Positions 34,306 through 44,063 are shown, numbered from the stretch's first letter. The stretch is DNA of 48,272 nt from Bacteroidales bacterium (GCA_020636775.1 JACJXF010000018.1:1-48272), one strand, 5' to 3'. Program-made: numbers and translations. Notes: generated from the sequence alone by a model not told the origin.

Positions 34306-35730
34306 TTATGACTGAGAAGAAAGAAAGTTATTTATTTCTCTGGCTGCTGACCGGCCCGAAAAAATAGCCCTTACAACCAGGCTGGCACCCAGAACGGTAT
34401 CCCCTGCTGCAAAAACCTTTGGAACTGTGGTCTGGTAATCGCCTGAAATTTTCACATTATTTCTGTCCGTATAAGCCAGTTTTAAATCATTTAACAGACC
34501 TTCATGTTCGGGCTGCACAAAGCCCATGGCAAGCAATACAAGATCTGCCTGAATAAATTCGGAAGAATCCGGTACTGGTCTCATTTCCGGTCTGGACAAT
34601 CCGTTTTTCAACCATTCCACGCTCGAGACCTCAGCCTTTTCAACCTTTGTATCCCCATGAAACCTTAGTGTTGAAAGGTTCCATCTTCTTTCACAACCTT
34701 CCTGATGTGAAGTACTGGTTTTAAGTGTGTAACCGTAATATGGCCAGGGATTATTATCCTCTCTTTTTTCAGGAGGTTTGGGCAATATCTCGATCTGTGT
34801 TACTTTTTTTGCCCCCTGACGGATGGATGTTCCCACACAGTCGGAGCCTGTATCGCCTCCCCCGATAACCAATACATGCTTGTCTTTGGCAGAGATTCTG
34901 TCTTCGGGTGAAACCGTTTCGCCCTTGTTTATTTTGTTTTGCTGGGTAAGAAACTCCATTGCAAAATGAACACCGCTAAGCTGGCGCCCTTCCACCGGCA
35001 GATCCCTTGGTTTGGTTGCCCCAACCGTGAGGCAAATCGCATCATACGAATCGAGAAGCTCTCCGGCTGACAGGTCTTTTCCAACTTCAATACCGGTTTT
35101 AAAAATTATCCCTTCCTGCTGGAGGATATCCAGTCTTCTGTCGATTACGACCTTGCTAAGTTTAAAATCAGGAATTCCATAACGCAGCAAACCTCCGATT
35201 GCATCAGCTCTTTCAAAAACAGTTACCAGATGACCTGCCTTATTCAGCTGGTCGGCTGCTGCAAGACCGGCAGGTCCTGAACCAATAACAGCCACTTTTT
35301 TTCCACTTCTTATTTTCGGAGGCTGGGGTTTAATATAACCTTCTGAGAACGCATATTCCGCAATGGCAGCCTCATTTTCCCTTATGGTTACGGGATTATT
35401 CTCAATATTAAGAACACAGGCATGTTCGCAGGGCGCCGGGCAAATCCTACCGGTAAATTCGGGAAAGTTATTGGTTGCATGCATCAGGTCGATGGCACGC
35501 TTCCATTCTCCCTTATATACCGCATCATTCCATTCAGGGATTATATTCTCTACCGGACAACCCCAGTGACAGAAGGGAATTCCGCAATCCATACATCTTG
35601 AAGCCTGGAGTTTCCTGTCTTCAGTATTCAATGTCTGTTCAACCTCACTGAAATCATATATTCGCTCAGGAATCGGTCGGTTTCCGGCCTCTTTCCGTTG
35701 TATCTTGATAAAACCTTTAGGATCACCCAT
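34306..35730 (-). CDS. gltD: Glutamate synthase small (beta) subunit
   Basis: A 474-residue flavoprotein that passes electrons from NADPH to the large subunit. N-terminal Cys-rich Fe-S region: CMDCGIPFCHWGCPVENIIPEWND, then CPAPCEHAC. FAD-binding fold: KVAVIGSGPAGLAAADQLNKAGH. NADPH-binding fold: KHVLVIGGGDTGSDCVGTSIRQGA. C-terminal FAAGDTVLGASLVVRAIFSGRSAA closes the FAD site. Located 56 bases after gltB and surely co-transcribed with it. Confidence 0.96.
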   Translation of the reverse strand: MGDPKGFIKIQRKEAGNRPIPERIYDFSEVEQTLNTEDRKLQASRCMDCGIPFCHWGCPVENIIPEWNDAVYKGEWKRAIDLMHATNNFPEFTGRICPAPCEHACVLNIENNPVTIRENEAAIAEYAFSEGYIKPQPPKIRSGKKVAVIGSGPAGLAAADQLNKAGHLVTVFERADAIGGLLRYGIPDFKLSKVVIDRRLDILQQEGIIFKTGIEVGKDLSAGELLDSYDAICLTVGATKPRDLPVEGRQLSGVHFAMEFLTQQNKINKGETVSPEDRISAKDKHVLVIGGGDTGSDCVGTSIRQGAKKVTQIEILPKPPEKREDNNPWPYYGYTLKTSTSHQEGCERRWNLSTLRFHGDTKVEKAEVSSVEWLKNGLSRPEMRPVPDSSEFIQADLVLLAMGFVQPEHEGLLNDLKLAYTDRNNVKISGDYQTTVPKVFAAGDTVLGASLVVRAIFSGRSAAREINNFLSSQS

Positions 35731-35786
35731 AATCAGAAATATTTTTACTTTTTGGCTTTAGTTTTTCAATCTAATAAAATTGTTGG

Positions 35787-38700
35787 TCAATTAACCGGCT
35801 GACTCTCAACATCTCTCTCCATTTCGGCAATTTTCAACTTAATCGCTTCCAGTTTTTCCTCTTCAAGGACCTTTTTGTATTCAAATGGAATCACCTTAAT
35901 GAATTTTGGAAGGTAATCAGTCCAGTTATCCAGGATTTTTGCTGCAAGCGGAGACTCTGTGAAATGCAGGTGCTTGCTTATCAGCTCTTTCAGTTCCTTC
36001 ACGTCCGAAGGGTCCTCAACGAGTGAAAGCTCTACCATGCCCATGTTACAGAAGTAATCGAAATTTCCTTTCACATTAAGCACGTAGGCTACCCCACCGC
36101 TCATCCCTGCAGCAAAGTTTCTGCCGGTTGTTCCCAGAACCACGGTTCTCCCTCCGGTCATATATTCGCAGCAATGATCCCCAACACCCTCAATAACGGC
36201 AGTAGCTCCGGAATTCCTTACGCAAAAGCGCTCGCCTGCAACACCGTTAATATAGACTTCACCGGATGTTGCGCCGTACATGACTGTATTTCCGATAATT
36301 ATATTTTCCTCAGGCGCAAATTTGCTTCCCTCAGGCGGGACCACAATGATTCTTCCTCCCGACAGTCCTTTTCCAAGATAATCGTTGGAATCGCCGTACA
36401 ACTTAAACTGAACTCCCTGTGCAAGGAAGGCTCCAAAGCTTTGTCCGGCCGAACCTTTGAATTCAGCAGAAATTGTTGCATCAGGAAGACCTGCAGCCCC
36501 ATATTTTGTTGAAATTTCTCCAGACAGCATGGCTCCTACCGTACGGTCTGTATTTCGTATCTGATGACTTATCACAACTTTCTCCCCTTTGTCAAGACCT
36601 GGTCTGGAAAGTTCAATCAGGTGATAATCGAGAACTCCTTTAATTTTATGCTCCTGAGGGGTGGTGTAACGCCTTTCAAATTTTGATGCTTCGGCAGGAA
36701 CATGAAGGAATCCGGAGAGATCAAGGTTTTCCGTTTTCCAGTGATGAATATCATCGCGCTTTTCAAGTAAGTCGGCCCGGCCTACTATGTCTGAAAAGTT
36801 TTTATACCCGAGTTCAGCCAGAATTTCCCTGACTTCTTCAGCAATAAAGCTGAAAAAATTAACCAGAGAATCTGCTTTTCCTGAGAATTTCGTTCTAAGG
36901 TAAGCATCCTGGGTAGCTACTCCCACCGGGCAGGTATTCAAATGGCACTTACGCATCATCACACAACCCAGGGTAATGAGGGCTGATGTAGCAAATCCAA
37001 ATTCCTCGGCTCCAAGCAATGCGGAAATGACAACATCTTTTCCTGTTTTAAGCTGACCATCGGTTTGAAGCACAACGTTTTTCCTGAGGTTATTTAAAAC
37101 AAGTGTTTGCTGAGCTTCGGCCAATCCGAGTTCTAAGGGCAGTCCCGCGTGCTTTATACTACTGCTGGGGCTTGCACCTGTACCTCCCTCGGTACCACTA
37201 ATGGTTATCAGGTCGGCTTTGGCTTTTGCAACACCGGCTGCAATGGTTCCAACTCCGGCTTCAGAAACCAGTTTAACGGAAATTTTTGCCCTGGGATTAA
37301 CGTTCTTCAAATCGAAAATCAACTGTGCAAGGTCCTCAATTGAATAAATATCATGATGAGGCGGGGGAGATATCAGTGTGATACCCGGTATAGAATACCT
37401 GGTTTTAGCGATTATCTTATCCACCTTATGACCGGGCAGCTGTCCTCCCTCACCTGGCTTGGCCCCCTGTGCTATTTTAATCTGGATTTCATCTGCGTTG
37501 ACCAGATAATGACTGGTAACTCCAAACCTCCCTGAGGCAACCTGCTTGATAGCGGATCTTGCTGACTCGCCATTTTCGCGGGGGATAAATCTTTCAGGAT
37601 CCTCACCTCCTTCACCTGTATTACTACGACCGCCGATACGGTTCATGGCGATCGCCAGGGTTTCGTGCGCTTCACGGCTGATGGAACCATACGACATTGC
37701 CCCTGTAACAAAGCGCTTCATAATTTCTGAGGCCGGTTCAACCTCTGAAATATCGATTGGATTTGATTTCCGCAGCTTCAGAAATCCCCTAATAAACCCG
37801 GGATTGGAATTCTGCTCATCCACAAGTCTGCTGAATTCCTTGAATTTACTGTAATCACCGGTTTTTGTACTCCATTGCAAAAGTGCTATGGTTTCGGGAT
37901 TCCATGCATGATGTTCTCCATATTTCCTGAAATTATAAACCCCGTCGATTCCGTTTGGAATATTCTGAGCTGGAGCAAAGGCCAGTGCGTGAGGAATTAG
38001 TGCTTCCCTTGCTATATCTGCGATCCCCATCCCCCCTATTCTGGAGACGGTCCCGTCAAAATACTTGTTAATCACAGTTGGATGAATCCCTACTGCTTCA
38101 AAGATTTGTGCAGCGCGATAGGAACGAAGAGTGGAAATACCCATTTTAGAAAGAACCTTTAACAGTCCTTTATTAACCGCCTTCACATAGTTTTGCTCAG
38201 CCTTGGCATAATCCTGCTGAATAGCTTTTTTATCCACGAGTTTCTTAACAACCGCAAAGCTGAGGTAGGGATTTATTACGCTTGCACCATATCCAAAAAG
38301 CAGCGCAAAATGATGAACTTCTCTGGCGTCGGCTGTTTCCACAACAATATCAATCTGCATCCGCTTTCTCTTGTTTATTAGATGGTGGTGAACCGCGGAA
38401 ACGGCCAGAAGAGCGGGAATAGGAGCCAATTCCTTGGTGACTCCCCTGTCGGACAGAATTATATAATTTTTATCTTCATCAACAGCATTCTCAGCATCGA
38501 TGCAAAGCTTATCCATTGCCTTTTCAAGACCTTCAGGGCCATCCGATGCCTTAAAAAGCATTGGCAGTACCCTGGTTGAAAAGCCTTTATACTGCAGATT
38601 TTTTAGTACCTGAAACTCCGTATTGGTTATTACGGGTGTTTTAAACTTAACCATATGGCAGTGGTCAGGCATCTCATCGAGCAGGTTTTTTTGCAAAGAA

Positions 38701-40319
38701 CCTATGTAACCGGTAAGACTCATTACCAGCTCTTCCCGGATCGGGTCAATCGAGGGATTGGTAACCTGAGCGAAAAGCTGCTTAAAATAACTGAAGAGCC
38801 TCTGTGGTTTTTTTGACAGCACTGCCGACGGGGTATCATTACCCATTGAGCTTACAGGTTCCTGTCCGCCTTCGGCCATGGGCCTGATAATGGTATCAAT
38901 ATCCTCATTGGAATATCCAAAGGCTTTAATGTAGATATCGTGGTCTTCTTTCAGTTCAGGAGAAACTGTCTGTCCGAATTGCACATCCTTAAAATCGACC
39001 ATATTCTGGCTGAGCCATTCCCTGTATGGTTTTCTATGTGCCAGCTCGGATTTTAATTCTTCATCATAGATAATTTTCCCTTCCTCTGTATCCACCAAAA
39101 GCATTTTTCCCGGCTTCAGCTTGCCTTTTTCCTTTACTTCTGCAGGATTGAAACTCTGAACTCCGGCTTCTGAACCCATTACCATAAGATCATTCTCGGT
39201 AATCAGGTAACGGGATGGACGAAGACCATTCCGGTCGAGCATTCCGCCCACATACCTGCCATCAGAAAACAGAAGAGAGGCCGGACCGTCCCAGGGTTCC
39301 ATGATAGTTGAATAGTATTCATAAAAAGCTCTGAGTTCGGGGGATATTGGGTTTTTCTGATTCCATGACTCGGGTATCATCATGGATAATGCATGTGGAA
39401 GTGATTTTCCGCTCATCACCAGAAATTCCAGAACATTATCCAGAGAAGCAGAATCTGATTTATCGGGCTGAATAATCGGATAAATCTCATTAAGATCGCC
39501 CAGTGCGGCCGATTTAAGAATGGATTCGCGCGCCTGCATCCAGAAGCGGTTTCCTTTAACGGTGTTAATTTCCCCATTATGTGCCAGCATCCTGAAAGGC
39601 TGAGCCAGATCCCATGTCGGGAAAGTATTGGTACTGAAGCGTGAATGCACCAGTGCAATGGCCGAATGAAGTCTTGGATCACTCAGGTCAAGGAAATATT
39701 CCCTTAACTGCTCTGAGGTAAACATACCTTTATAAATCAGTACTTTAGAAGATAATGAAGGTATGGAGAAGAAGTGTTTTTGACGGATATCAGAATTCCG
39801 GATGGCATTTTCAGTTTTTTTCCGGATGATGTATAATTTTCTTTCAAGACTCAGCTGATCGGTATCCGAAGCAAGCAGTATCTGGCGAATTGTGGGCTCA
39901 GTTGACCGGGCCACTGCTCCTAGAGTAGAATTATCCCTTGGGACCTCACGAAATCCAATCACCTCAATTTTTTCCTTTGCGATAAAATTGATCAGTATCT
40001 CTTCACATTTTCTTGCATCCGCTGAATCCTGGGGAAGAAAAATGAGTCCGGTTCCGAATTTACCTTCCGGTGGAAGGGCATATCCCTGAATCAGGTAGAA
40101 ATCCCGTGGTATCTGAATTAAAACTCCTGCACCATCACCGGTTCCACTATCGGCACCTTCTGCACCACGGTGAGTCATGTTTTCAAGTACTTCCAGTCCT
40201 TTGTGAATGATATCGTGTGATTTCCTGCCTTTAATGTGGGCCACAAATCCAATCCCGCAATTGTCGTGTTCAAACTCGGTCCGGTATAAACCTTCATTTT
40301 GTTGTCGATACTTTGCCAT
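35787..40319 (-). CDS. gltB: Glutamate synthase large (alpha) subunit
   Basis: A 1510-residue enzyme that makes two glutamates from glutamine and 2-oxoglutarate. Residues 1-20 are a short propeptide; Cys21 (EHDNCGIGF) becomes the N-terminal nucleophile of the class II glutaminase domain (21 to about 430). A central domain follows. The FMN-binding synthase domain includes GEGGEDPERFIPRENG, ISGTEGGTGASPSSSIKHAG and the 3Fe-4S site CVMMRKCHLNTCPVG. The C-terminal glycine-rich beta-helix (GLSGGRIIVVPP, GATSGEVYINGVAGERF, MTGGRTVVLG) completes it. It is preceded by an attenuator-like leader. Confidence 0.97.
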   Translation of the reverse strand: MAKYRQQNEGLYRTEFEHDNCGIGFVAHIKGRKSHDIIHKGLEVLENMTHRGAEGADSGTGDGAGVLIQIPRDFYLIQGYALPPEGKFGTGLIFLPQDSADARKCEEILINFIAKEKIEVIGFREVPRDNSTLGAVARSTEPTIRQILLASDTDQLSLERKLYIIRKKTENAIRNSDIRQKHFFSIPSLSSKVLIYKGMFTSEQLREYFLDLSDPRLHSAIALVHSRFSTNTFPTWDLAQPFRMLAHNGEINTVKGNRFWMQARESILKSAALGDLNEIYPIIQPDKSDSASLDNVLEFLVMSGKSLPHALSMMIPESWNQKNPISPELRAFYEYYSTIMEPWDGPASLLFSDGRYVGGMLDRNGLRPSRYLITENDLMVMGSEAGVQSFNPAEVKEKGKLKPGKMLLVDTEEGKIIYDEELKSELAHRKPYREWLSQNMVDFKDVQFGQTVSPELKEDHDIYIKAFGYSNEDIDTIIRPMAEGGQEPVSSMGNDTPSAVLSKKPQRLFSYFKQLFAQVTNPSIDPIREELVMSLTGYIGSLQKNLLDEMPDHCHMVKFKTPVITNTEFQVLKNLQYKGFSTRVLPMLFKASDGPEGLEKAMDKLCIDAENAVDEDKNYIILSDRGVTKELAPIPALLAVSAVHHHLINKRKRMQIDIVVETADAREVHHFALLFGYGASVINPYLSFAVVKKLVDKKAIQQDYAKAEQNYVKAVNKGLLKVLSKMGISTLRSYRAAQIFEAVGIHPTVINKYFDGTVSRIGGMGIADIAREALIPHALAFAPAQNIPNGIDGVYNFRKYGEHHAWNPETIALLQWSTKTGDYSKFKEFSRLVDEQNSNPGFIRGFLKLRKSNPIDISEVEPASEIMKRFVTGAMSYGSISREAHETLAIAMNRIGGRSNTGEGGEDPERFIPRENGESARSAIKQVASGRFGVTSHYLVNADEIQIKIAQGAKPGEGGQLPGHKVDKIIAKTRYSIPGITLISPPPHHDIYSIEDLAQLIFDLKNVNPRAKISVKLVSEAGVGTIAAGVAKAKADLITISGTEGGTGASPSSSIKHAGLPLELGLAEAQQTLVLNNLRKNVVLQTDGQLKTGKDVVISALLGAEEFGFATSALITLGCVMMRKCHLNTCPVGVATQDAYLRTKFSGKADSLVNFFSFIAEEVREILAELGYKNFSDIVGRADLLEKRDDIHHWKTENLDLSGFLHVPAEASKFERRYTTPQEHKIKGVLDYHLIELSRPGLDKGEKVVISHQIRNTDRTVGAMLSGEISTKYGAAGLPDATISAEFKGSAGQSFGAFLAQGVQFKLYGDSNDYLGKGLSGGRIIVVPPEGSKFAPEENIIIGNTVMYGATSGEVYINGVAGERFCVRNSGATAVIEGVGDHCCEYMTGGRTVVLGTTGRNFAAGMSGGVAYVLNVKGNFDYFCNMGMVELSLVEDPSDVKELKELISKHLHFTESPLAAKILDNWTDYLPKFIKVIPFEYKKVLEEEKLEAIKLKIAEMERDVESQPVN

Positions 40320-40360
40320 TTGATGCTCTCCTGTTATTCATTTGAAGGCTCATCCGATAA

Positions 40361-40370
40361 AACCCCCAAT
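40361..40370 (-). promoter_or_regulatory. TTGGGGGTT block in the gltB 5' region
   Basis: The minus strand reads ATTGGGGGTT between the leader terminator and the gltB ATG, resembling the TGGGGG blocks upstream of the ammonium operon. Single copy and downstream of the promoter, so it may be chance. Confidence 0.2.
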
Positions 40371-40407
40371 ATTGTTTATATTTTCGATTCGCTTATTTCT
40401 GAAACAC

Positions 40408-40440
40408 AAAAAAAACCGCTCTCTTTTTATGAGAACGGTT
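40408..40440 (-). terminator. Intrinsic terminator in the gltB leader (attenuator)
   Basis: On the minus strand AACCGTTCTC (40440-40431), a seven-base loop and GAGAGCGGTT (40420-40411 region) form a ten-pair stem with one G-U, followed by eight T residues. It stands about 90 bases upstream of gltB, inside its leader. TGAGAATGG at 40473-40465 pairs over nine bases with CCGTTCTCA (40438-40430), giving a mutually exclusive antiterminator. Confidence 0.85.
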
Positions 40441-40470
40441 ATACAGAATTTTACCCCTGACATGCCATTC

Positions 40471-40533
40471 TCAAATAAACCCTAAATGTTTATTTAAATG
40501 AGTAAGTATGCACATATGCCTTTTCATCTCCAT
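40471..40533 (-). CDS. gltB leader peptide (candidate)
   Basis: A 20-codon frame from ATG 40533-40531 to TGA 40473-40471, just below the -7 element. The peptide begins MEMKRHM and contains three His, three Met and three Leu but one Glu and no Gln. Its stop codon forms the start of the antiterminator arm, so a ribosome finishing the peptide would cover that arm and favour termination, while a pause earlier would allow read-through. Which amino acid is sensed is unclear. A second tiny frame (MACQG, ATG within GAATGGCATG) overlaps the same region. Confidence 0.6.
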   Translation of the reverse strand: MEMKRHMCILTHLNKHLGFI

Positions 40534-40549
40534 TATTTCTATTTAAGGG

Positions 40550-40557
40550 CAAATATA
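40550..40557 (-). promoter_or_regulatory. Candidate -7 element for the gltB transcript
   Basis: The minus strand reads TATATTTG (TAnnTTTG), 17 bases upstream of the leader ATG. The nearest TTG is only 13 bases further up, so the -33 element is poor and an activator may be needed. Confidence 0.55.
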
Positions 40558-40579
40558 GTTATAAATATTTCAATTTGAT

Positions 40580-40875
40580 ATATTTTGACCTATTTATATA
40601 TTAAATTATAATAAAATAACCGGTATAAGTTTAAAAATCAACTAAATGAAAAATGATACTATTGTCAGGAAATTTCAGAAAATCCGGACAGGAAAGGTAT
40701 AATTATTCAAATCAATTTGCAAAGCATATTAATTTACCGGGGGGAGACTGAATATTTTTTAAAATTTCAGGATAATGATTTATTACCGCCTGATCGTTTT
40801 ACAGATATGATAATGAGGATGTTAAATCCTGATCTTTTCAAACTGCCAAGGCTGCCATTGTTATATAACAAATAA
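40580..40875. other. Intergenic region, nothing recognised
   Basis: About 300 AT-rich bases between the gltB promoter and the end of the pirin gene. No gene seen. TTGTTATATAACAA at 40858-40871 is a perfect 14-base palindrome directly after the pirin stop but has no T-run. Confidence 0.5.
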
Positions 40876-41592
40876 CTAGTCGGTATTCATCGGAACTTCA
40901 AGCAGAAGAAGGAAAGAATCCTTTTTAGCAGTGATTTTCACATCCTCAGCATTCCAGATTCCAAGGGCATCCCTCCTCTTCAGGCTATATCCGGTACTCT
41001 CCACCTCTCCCTCTATAATAAAAATATATAATCCATTATTTTCTTTTTTCGGCTGATACATCAGCTCAAAATTTTCCGAAGGCTTTGATAAAGAAATCCA
41101 GGCTTGCTGGTTGATCCAGAGTTTATCTTTATGTTTTTCAGGTGCCACGTAATTAACAATGCTGTTAACCAGACTCTTTTCATCATAGCGCAACTGTCCG
41201 TAGCGGGGAGTGATGTCTCTGATTTCCGGAAATATCCATATTTGTAAAATATTTGTCTCTGAGTCGGGTCTGGGATTAAATTCAGAATGTGTAATTCCGG
41301 CACCAGCCGACATATTTTGAATTTCACCGGTTGATATAAGAGATCCGTTTCCCATGCTGTCTTTATGTTCAAGACTGCCGTGAAGTGGTATTGTAATAAT
41401 TTCCATATTATCATGCGGATGGGTACCAAAGCCTTCTCCCGCACCAATAATATCATCGTTCAAAACTCGTAACATACCGAAATGAACCTTATCCCTGTCG
41501 AAATAATTCGCAAAACTAAAGGAGTGTGCCGCCTTGAGCCAGCCATGGTTTGCAAAGCCTCTTTCTGATGCCGGGTGAAATATTGTTTTCAT
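40876..41592 (-). CDS. Pirin-family bicupin protein
   Basis: A 238-residue pirin. The N-terminal cupin carries the metal ligands in GFGTHPHDNMEIITIPLHGSLEHKD and AGAGITHSEFNP, and the C-terminal cupin is the degenerate one (IEGEVESTGYSLKRRDALGIW). The start HPASERGFANHGWLKAAHSFSFANYFD is typical of the YhhW-like group. Some members oxidise quercetin; most have no known substrate. It is divergent from the GH5 gene and appears monocistronic. Confidence 0.93.
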   Translation of the reverse strand: MKTIFHPASERGFANHGWLKAAHSFSFANYFDRDKVHFGMLRVLNDDIIGAGEGFGTHPHDNMEIITIPLHGSLEHKDSMGNGSLISTGEIQNMSAGAGITHSEFNPRPDSETNILQIWIFPEIRDITPRYGQLRYDEKSLVNSIVNYVAPEKHKDKLWINQQAWISLSKPSENFELMYQPKKENNGLYIFIIEGEVESTGYSLKRRDALGIWNAEDVKITAKKDSFLLLLEVPMNTD

Positions 41593-41722
41593 CTTTATTT
41601 TTATTACTAATGGTTACTTTGAAATACTTTTTGAATAAACACTTTAACTTCCTCCTGGTTCACATTTATTTTTTGCTTTATTTCAAATAAAGTATATTGG
41701 TAAAAATTTAAATAATATTCCA

Positions 41723-42733
41723 ATGAAGAAACTTTTTTACTTTTTGCTGTTTTGTGCTGTTGGCCTGCAATTTTCATATCAGGCATACTCACAGTCTGAT
41801 GAGGCCGAAAAACAAAATGAAAAACTTGGCCGGGGGGTAAATATTATTGGATATGATCGTGAACTGTGGTTGGATCATACCAAGGGACGGTTTAAACAGG
41901 AATATTTCAAAATGATAAAAGATGCCGGTTTCACAAACGTCCGTATAAATCTGCATCCTTTCTCTCATATGGATGCATCCTATACCATTGCTCCTGAATG
42001 GTTTGAAACTCTCGACTGGGCTGTAAAAAATGCGTTGGATGCAAAACTTATGGTCATCCTTGACATGCATGAATATAATGCCATGGCCGATAATCCTGAA
42101 GCAAAAAAAGAAATGCTTTTTTCTGTCTGGCGGCAACTGGCTCCCAGATACAAAGATACTCCTGACGATGTTGTGTTTGAGCTGCTTAATGAGCCCAACC
42201 GAAAACTTACAACAGATCTGTGGAATGAATATCTGGTTGAGATTATTAAAATAATAAGGGAAACCAATCCTGACAGGACACTTATAATTGGTCCGGGAAA
42301 CTGGAATGGCATTGAAAGTCTCTCCAGCCTTAAGCTTCCGGAGAACGACAGAAATATTATTGTTACAGTACACTTTTACCACCCAATGAATTTCACACAT
42401 CAGGGAGCTCCATGGTCGCAGGAAAATAAGGATTTAAAAGGTATAAAATGGAATGGAACAGAAGCAGAAAAAGCGCTGATCGTGGATAAGCTTAGAGTCG
42501 CTGCTGACTGGTCAAAAGCAAATGACAGGCCCATTTTCCTTGGTGAATTTGGGGCTTATGATAAGGGGGATATGGATTCAAGAGCCCGTTACACTGCCTT
42601 CGTGGCACGTACCGCAGAGTCATTTGGTTTTAGCTGGGCATACTGGCAGTTCGACAGCGACTTCATCGTTTACGACGTAAATAAAGACAAGTGGGTAAAA
42701 CCCATACTGAATGCATTGGTAGACAAGCAGTAA
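41723..42733 (+). CDS. Secreted glycoside hydrolase family 5 (cellulase-like)
   Basis: A 336-residue GH5 enzyme with a signal peptide (MKKLFYFLLFCAVGLQFSYQAYS). The (beta/alpha)8 barrel has the family landmarks: FTNVRINLHP, LMVILDMHEYN, the acid/base Glu157 in VFELLNEPN, HFYHPMNFTH, and the nucleophile Glu275 in IFLGEFGAYD, with WAYWQFDSDF before the C-terminus. It should hydrolyse beta-1,4-linked glucans or mannans in the periplasm or outside. No other polysaccharide-utilisation gene (SusC/SusD) is near. Confidence 0.94.
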   Translation: MKKLFYFLLFCAVGLQFSYQAYSQSDEAEKQNEKLGRGVNIIGYDRELWLDHTKGRFKQEYFKMIKDAGFTNVRINLHPFSHMDASYTIAPEWFETLDWAVKNALDAKLMVILDMHEYNAMADNPEAKKEMLFSVWRQLAPRYKDTPDDVVFELLNEPNRKLTTDLWNEYLVEIIKIIRETNPDRTLIIGPGNWNGIESLSSLKLPENDRNIIVTVHFYHPMNFTHQGAPWSQENKDLKGIKWNGTEAEKALIVDKLRVAADWSKANDRPIFLGEFGAYDKGDMDSRARYTAFVARTAESFGFSWAYWQFDSDFIVYDVNKDKWVKPILNALVDKQ

Positions 42734-42736
42734 ACT

Positions 42737-43921
42737 TTACCTGAGAAAATCTGCAGAGAGTGAGAACACTCTCAGAAAAGCCTCGTCAATTCTGGAAGTA
42801 TATTCCTTCAGATTTAATGGGAAGGGATTTTCATGAATTGCCGGAAACTTAAAATCCATTATCCGGATAAATTTTTTGCTGCAGGCAGTTGCTGATAAAA
42901 GTTCAACAGAGGGTTCGGCAGGAATAACCTTATCACCGGCAAGGGGCAGACACAAGACCCTGTTTCTGTATTTTTTAAGAGCTTTTTCGCGAAAATTCCT
43001 CAACCTGTCTATAGCAACCATTGAACGAAATGCTTTTCCCATCCGGTTATCCTTTAGCACATTTCTCATGGAGGGGTTTTTCCGGATATCTTCGTCCATT
43101 TCTTTCATGTGGTAATGATATACACGCCTAAACGCCTCGCTGTCCATGATGTATTTTGAAATTCCATTCATTTCCTGAAAAAGAGCTCCCCCGGCAAAAA
43201 AAACAAATCTGGAGTTATCAAAAATATTGGAGGGATTTGCGATCATCATGCATTCAGCCAGAAAAACTCCGATTGAGTAGGCAAAGACATCAAAATGACT
43301 ATTCTTTTCAAATAAAATATGCTTACCGGAATTAATATCTTTCAACAAGGCAATAAGGTCCAGTGCTGATTGATAGCCTGAAAGAAAAAATCTTTGTGGG
43401 ACCTCCGTAAGCCGATTGCTCAGTGTGAGATTTATAAAACTCGATTCCTTAAGGTCAGCATATTGAAGTTGTCGTTCCTTTAAGCCCAGAGCAAGTTCAT
43501 TTCGGTCGGTCCACGCAGGATGACTTCTGTTCATATGAAAAGAAATGGGGAACATAATTACAGGTTTACCTGTGTTCTCACAAAGATATCTTGCCCAGGC
43601 AAGGTGCTTAAACCAGCTTCTTTCATTCAAACCGTGGAGAAGGATTATAAAGGATGAATATTTCCGGTTCTTTTGGGGTACAAAAACCGGGTATTTAAAG
43701 TTCCGGTTCTCCAGAATAGCGCCATCTTCACGGGAGGGAAATCCGGGAAGTCCGGTAGTAGTATCATAAATGCCCAAAGGACAGGAGAAATCCAGATTTA
43801 AAATAGTAGTTGAAGAACCGGGTAAATCAATACATTCCGAGTCCGGATTAAACACTTCTTTTAGCAGATAAAATTCTTCACTCAGCTTCATACCTTCTGT
43901 TTTTATGCAAAATAATTCCAT
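42737..43921 (-). CDS. Alpha/beta-hydrolase-fold protein, possibly DUF6051
   Basis: A 394-residue protein without signal peptide. Features of an alpha/beta hydrolase can be seen: the oxyanion-type IILLHGLNERSW (about 92-103), a nucleophile elbow VFAYSIGVF with Ser216 (A-x-S-x-G, not the usual G-x-S-x-G), Asp330 in LPLAGDKVIP and His363 in FPAIHENPFPLN, giving a plausible Ser-Asp-His triad. I believe this pattern corresponds to the Bacteroidota family DUF6051, but I cannot confirm the number. Met11 is an alternative start. It converges on the GH5 gene with only three bases between stops. Confidence 0.7.
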   Translation of the reverse strand: MELFCIKTEGMKLSEEFYLLKEVFNPDSECIDLPGSSTTILNLDFSCPLGIYDTTTGLPGFPSREDGAILENRNFKYPVFVPQKNRKYSSFIILLHGLNERSWFKHLAWARYLCENTGKPVIMFPISFHMNRSHPAWTDRNELALGLKERQLQYADLKESSFINLTLSNRLTEVPQRFFLSGYQSALDLIALLKDINSGKHILFEKNSHFDVFAYSIGVFLAECMMIANPSNIFDNSRFVFFAGGALFQEMNGISKYIMDSEAFRRVYHYHMKEMDEDIRKNPSMRNVLKDNRMGKAFRSMVAIDRLRNFREKALKKYRNRVLCLPLAGDKVIPAEPSVELLSATACSKKFIRIMDFKFPAIHENPFPLNLKEYTSRIDEAFLRVFSLSADFLR

Positions 43922-44063
43922 TTTAGGTCGCAGGGCAAATAAAAGGGATTTGCAACTGCTTTGCGGGGTAAAAAGATAATAGATGGGGTGAAATACAGTA
44001 TACAGGGGTGAAATTATAATGTTGATTTTTACTAATATAAACCTATGTATCCGATTTTTTGGA

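Noticed and set aside
40858..40871. Perfect palindrome TTGTTATATAACAA after the pirin gene
   Set aside because: AT-only core without T-run; could be an operator but nothing places it near a promoter.
41789..42400. 203-codon minus-strand frame
   Set aside because: Antisense to the GH5 gene, which carries both catalytic glutamates; no recognisable domain in the shadow frame.
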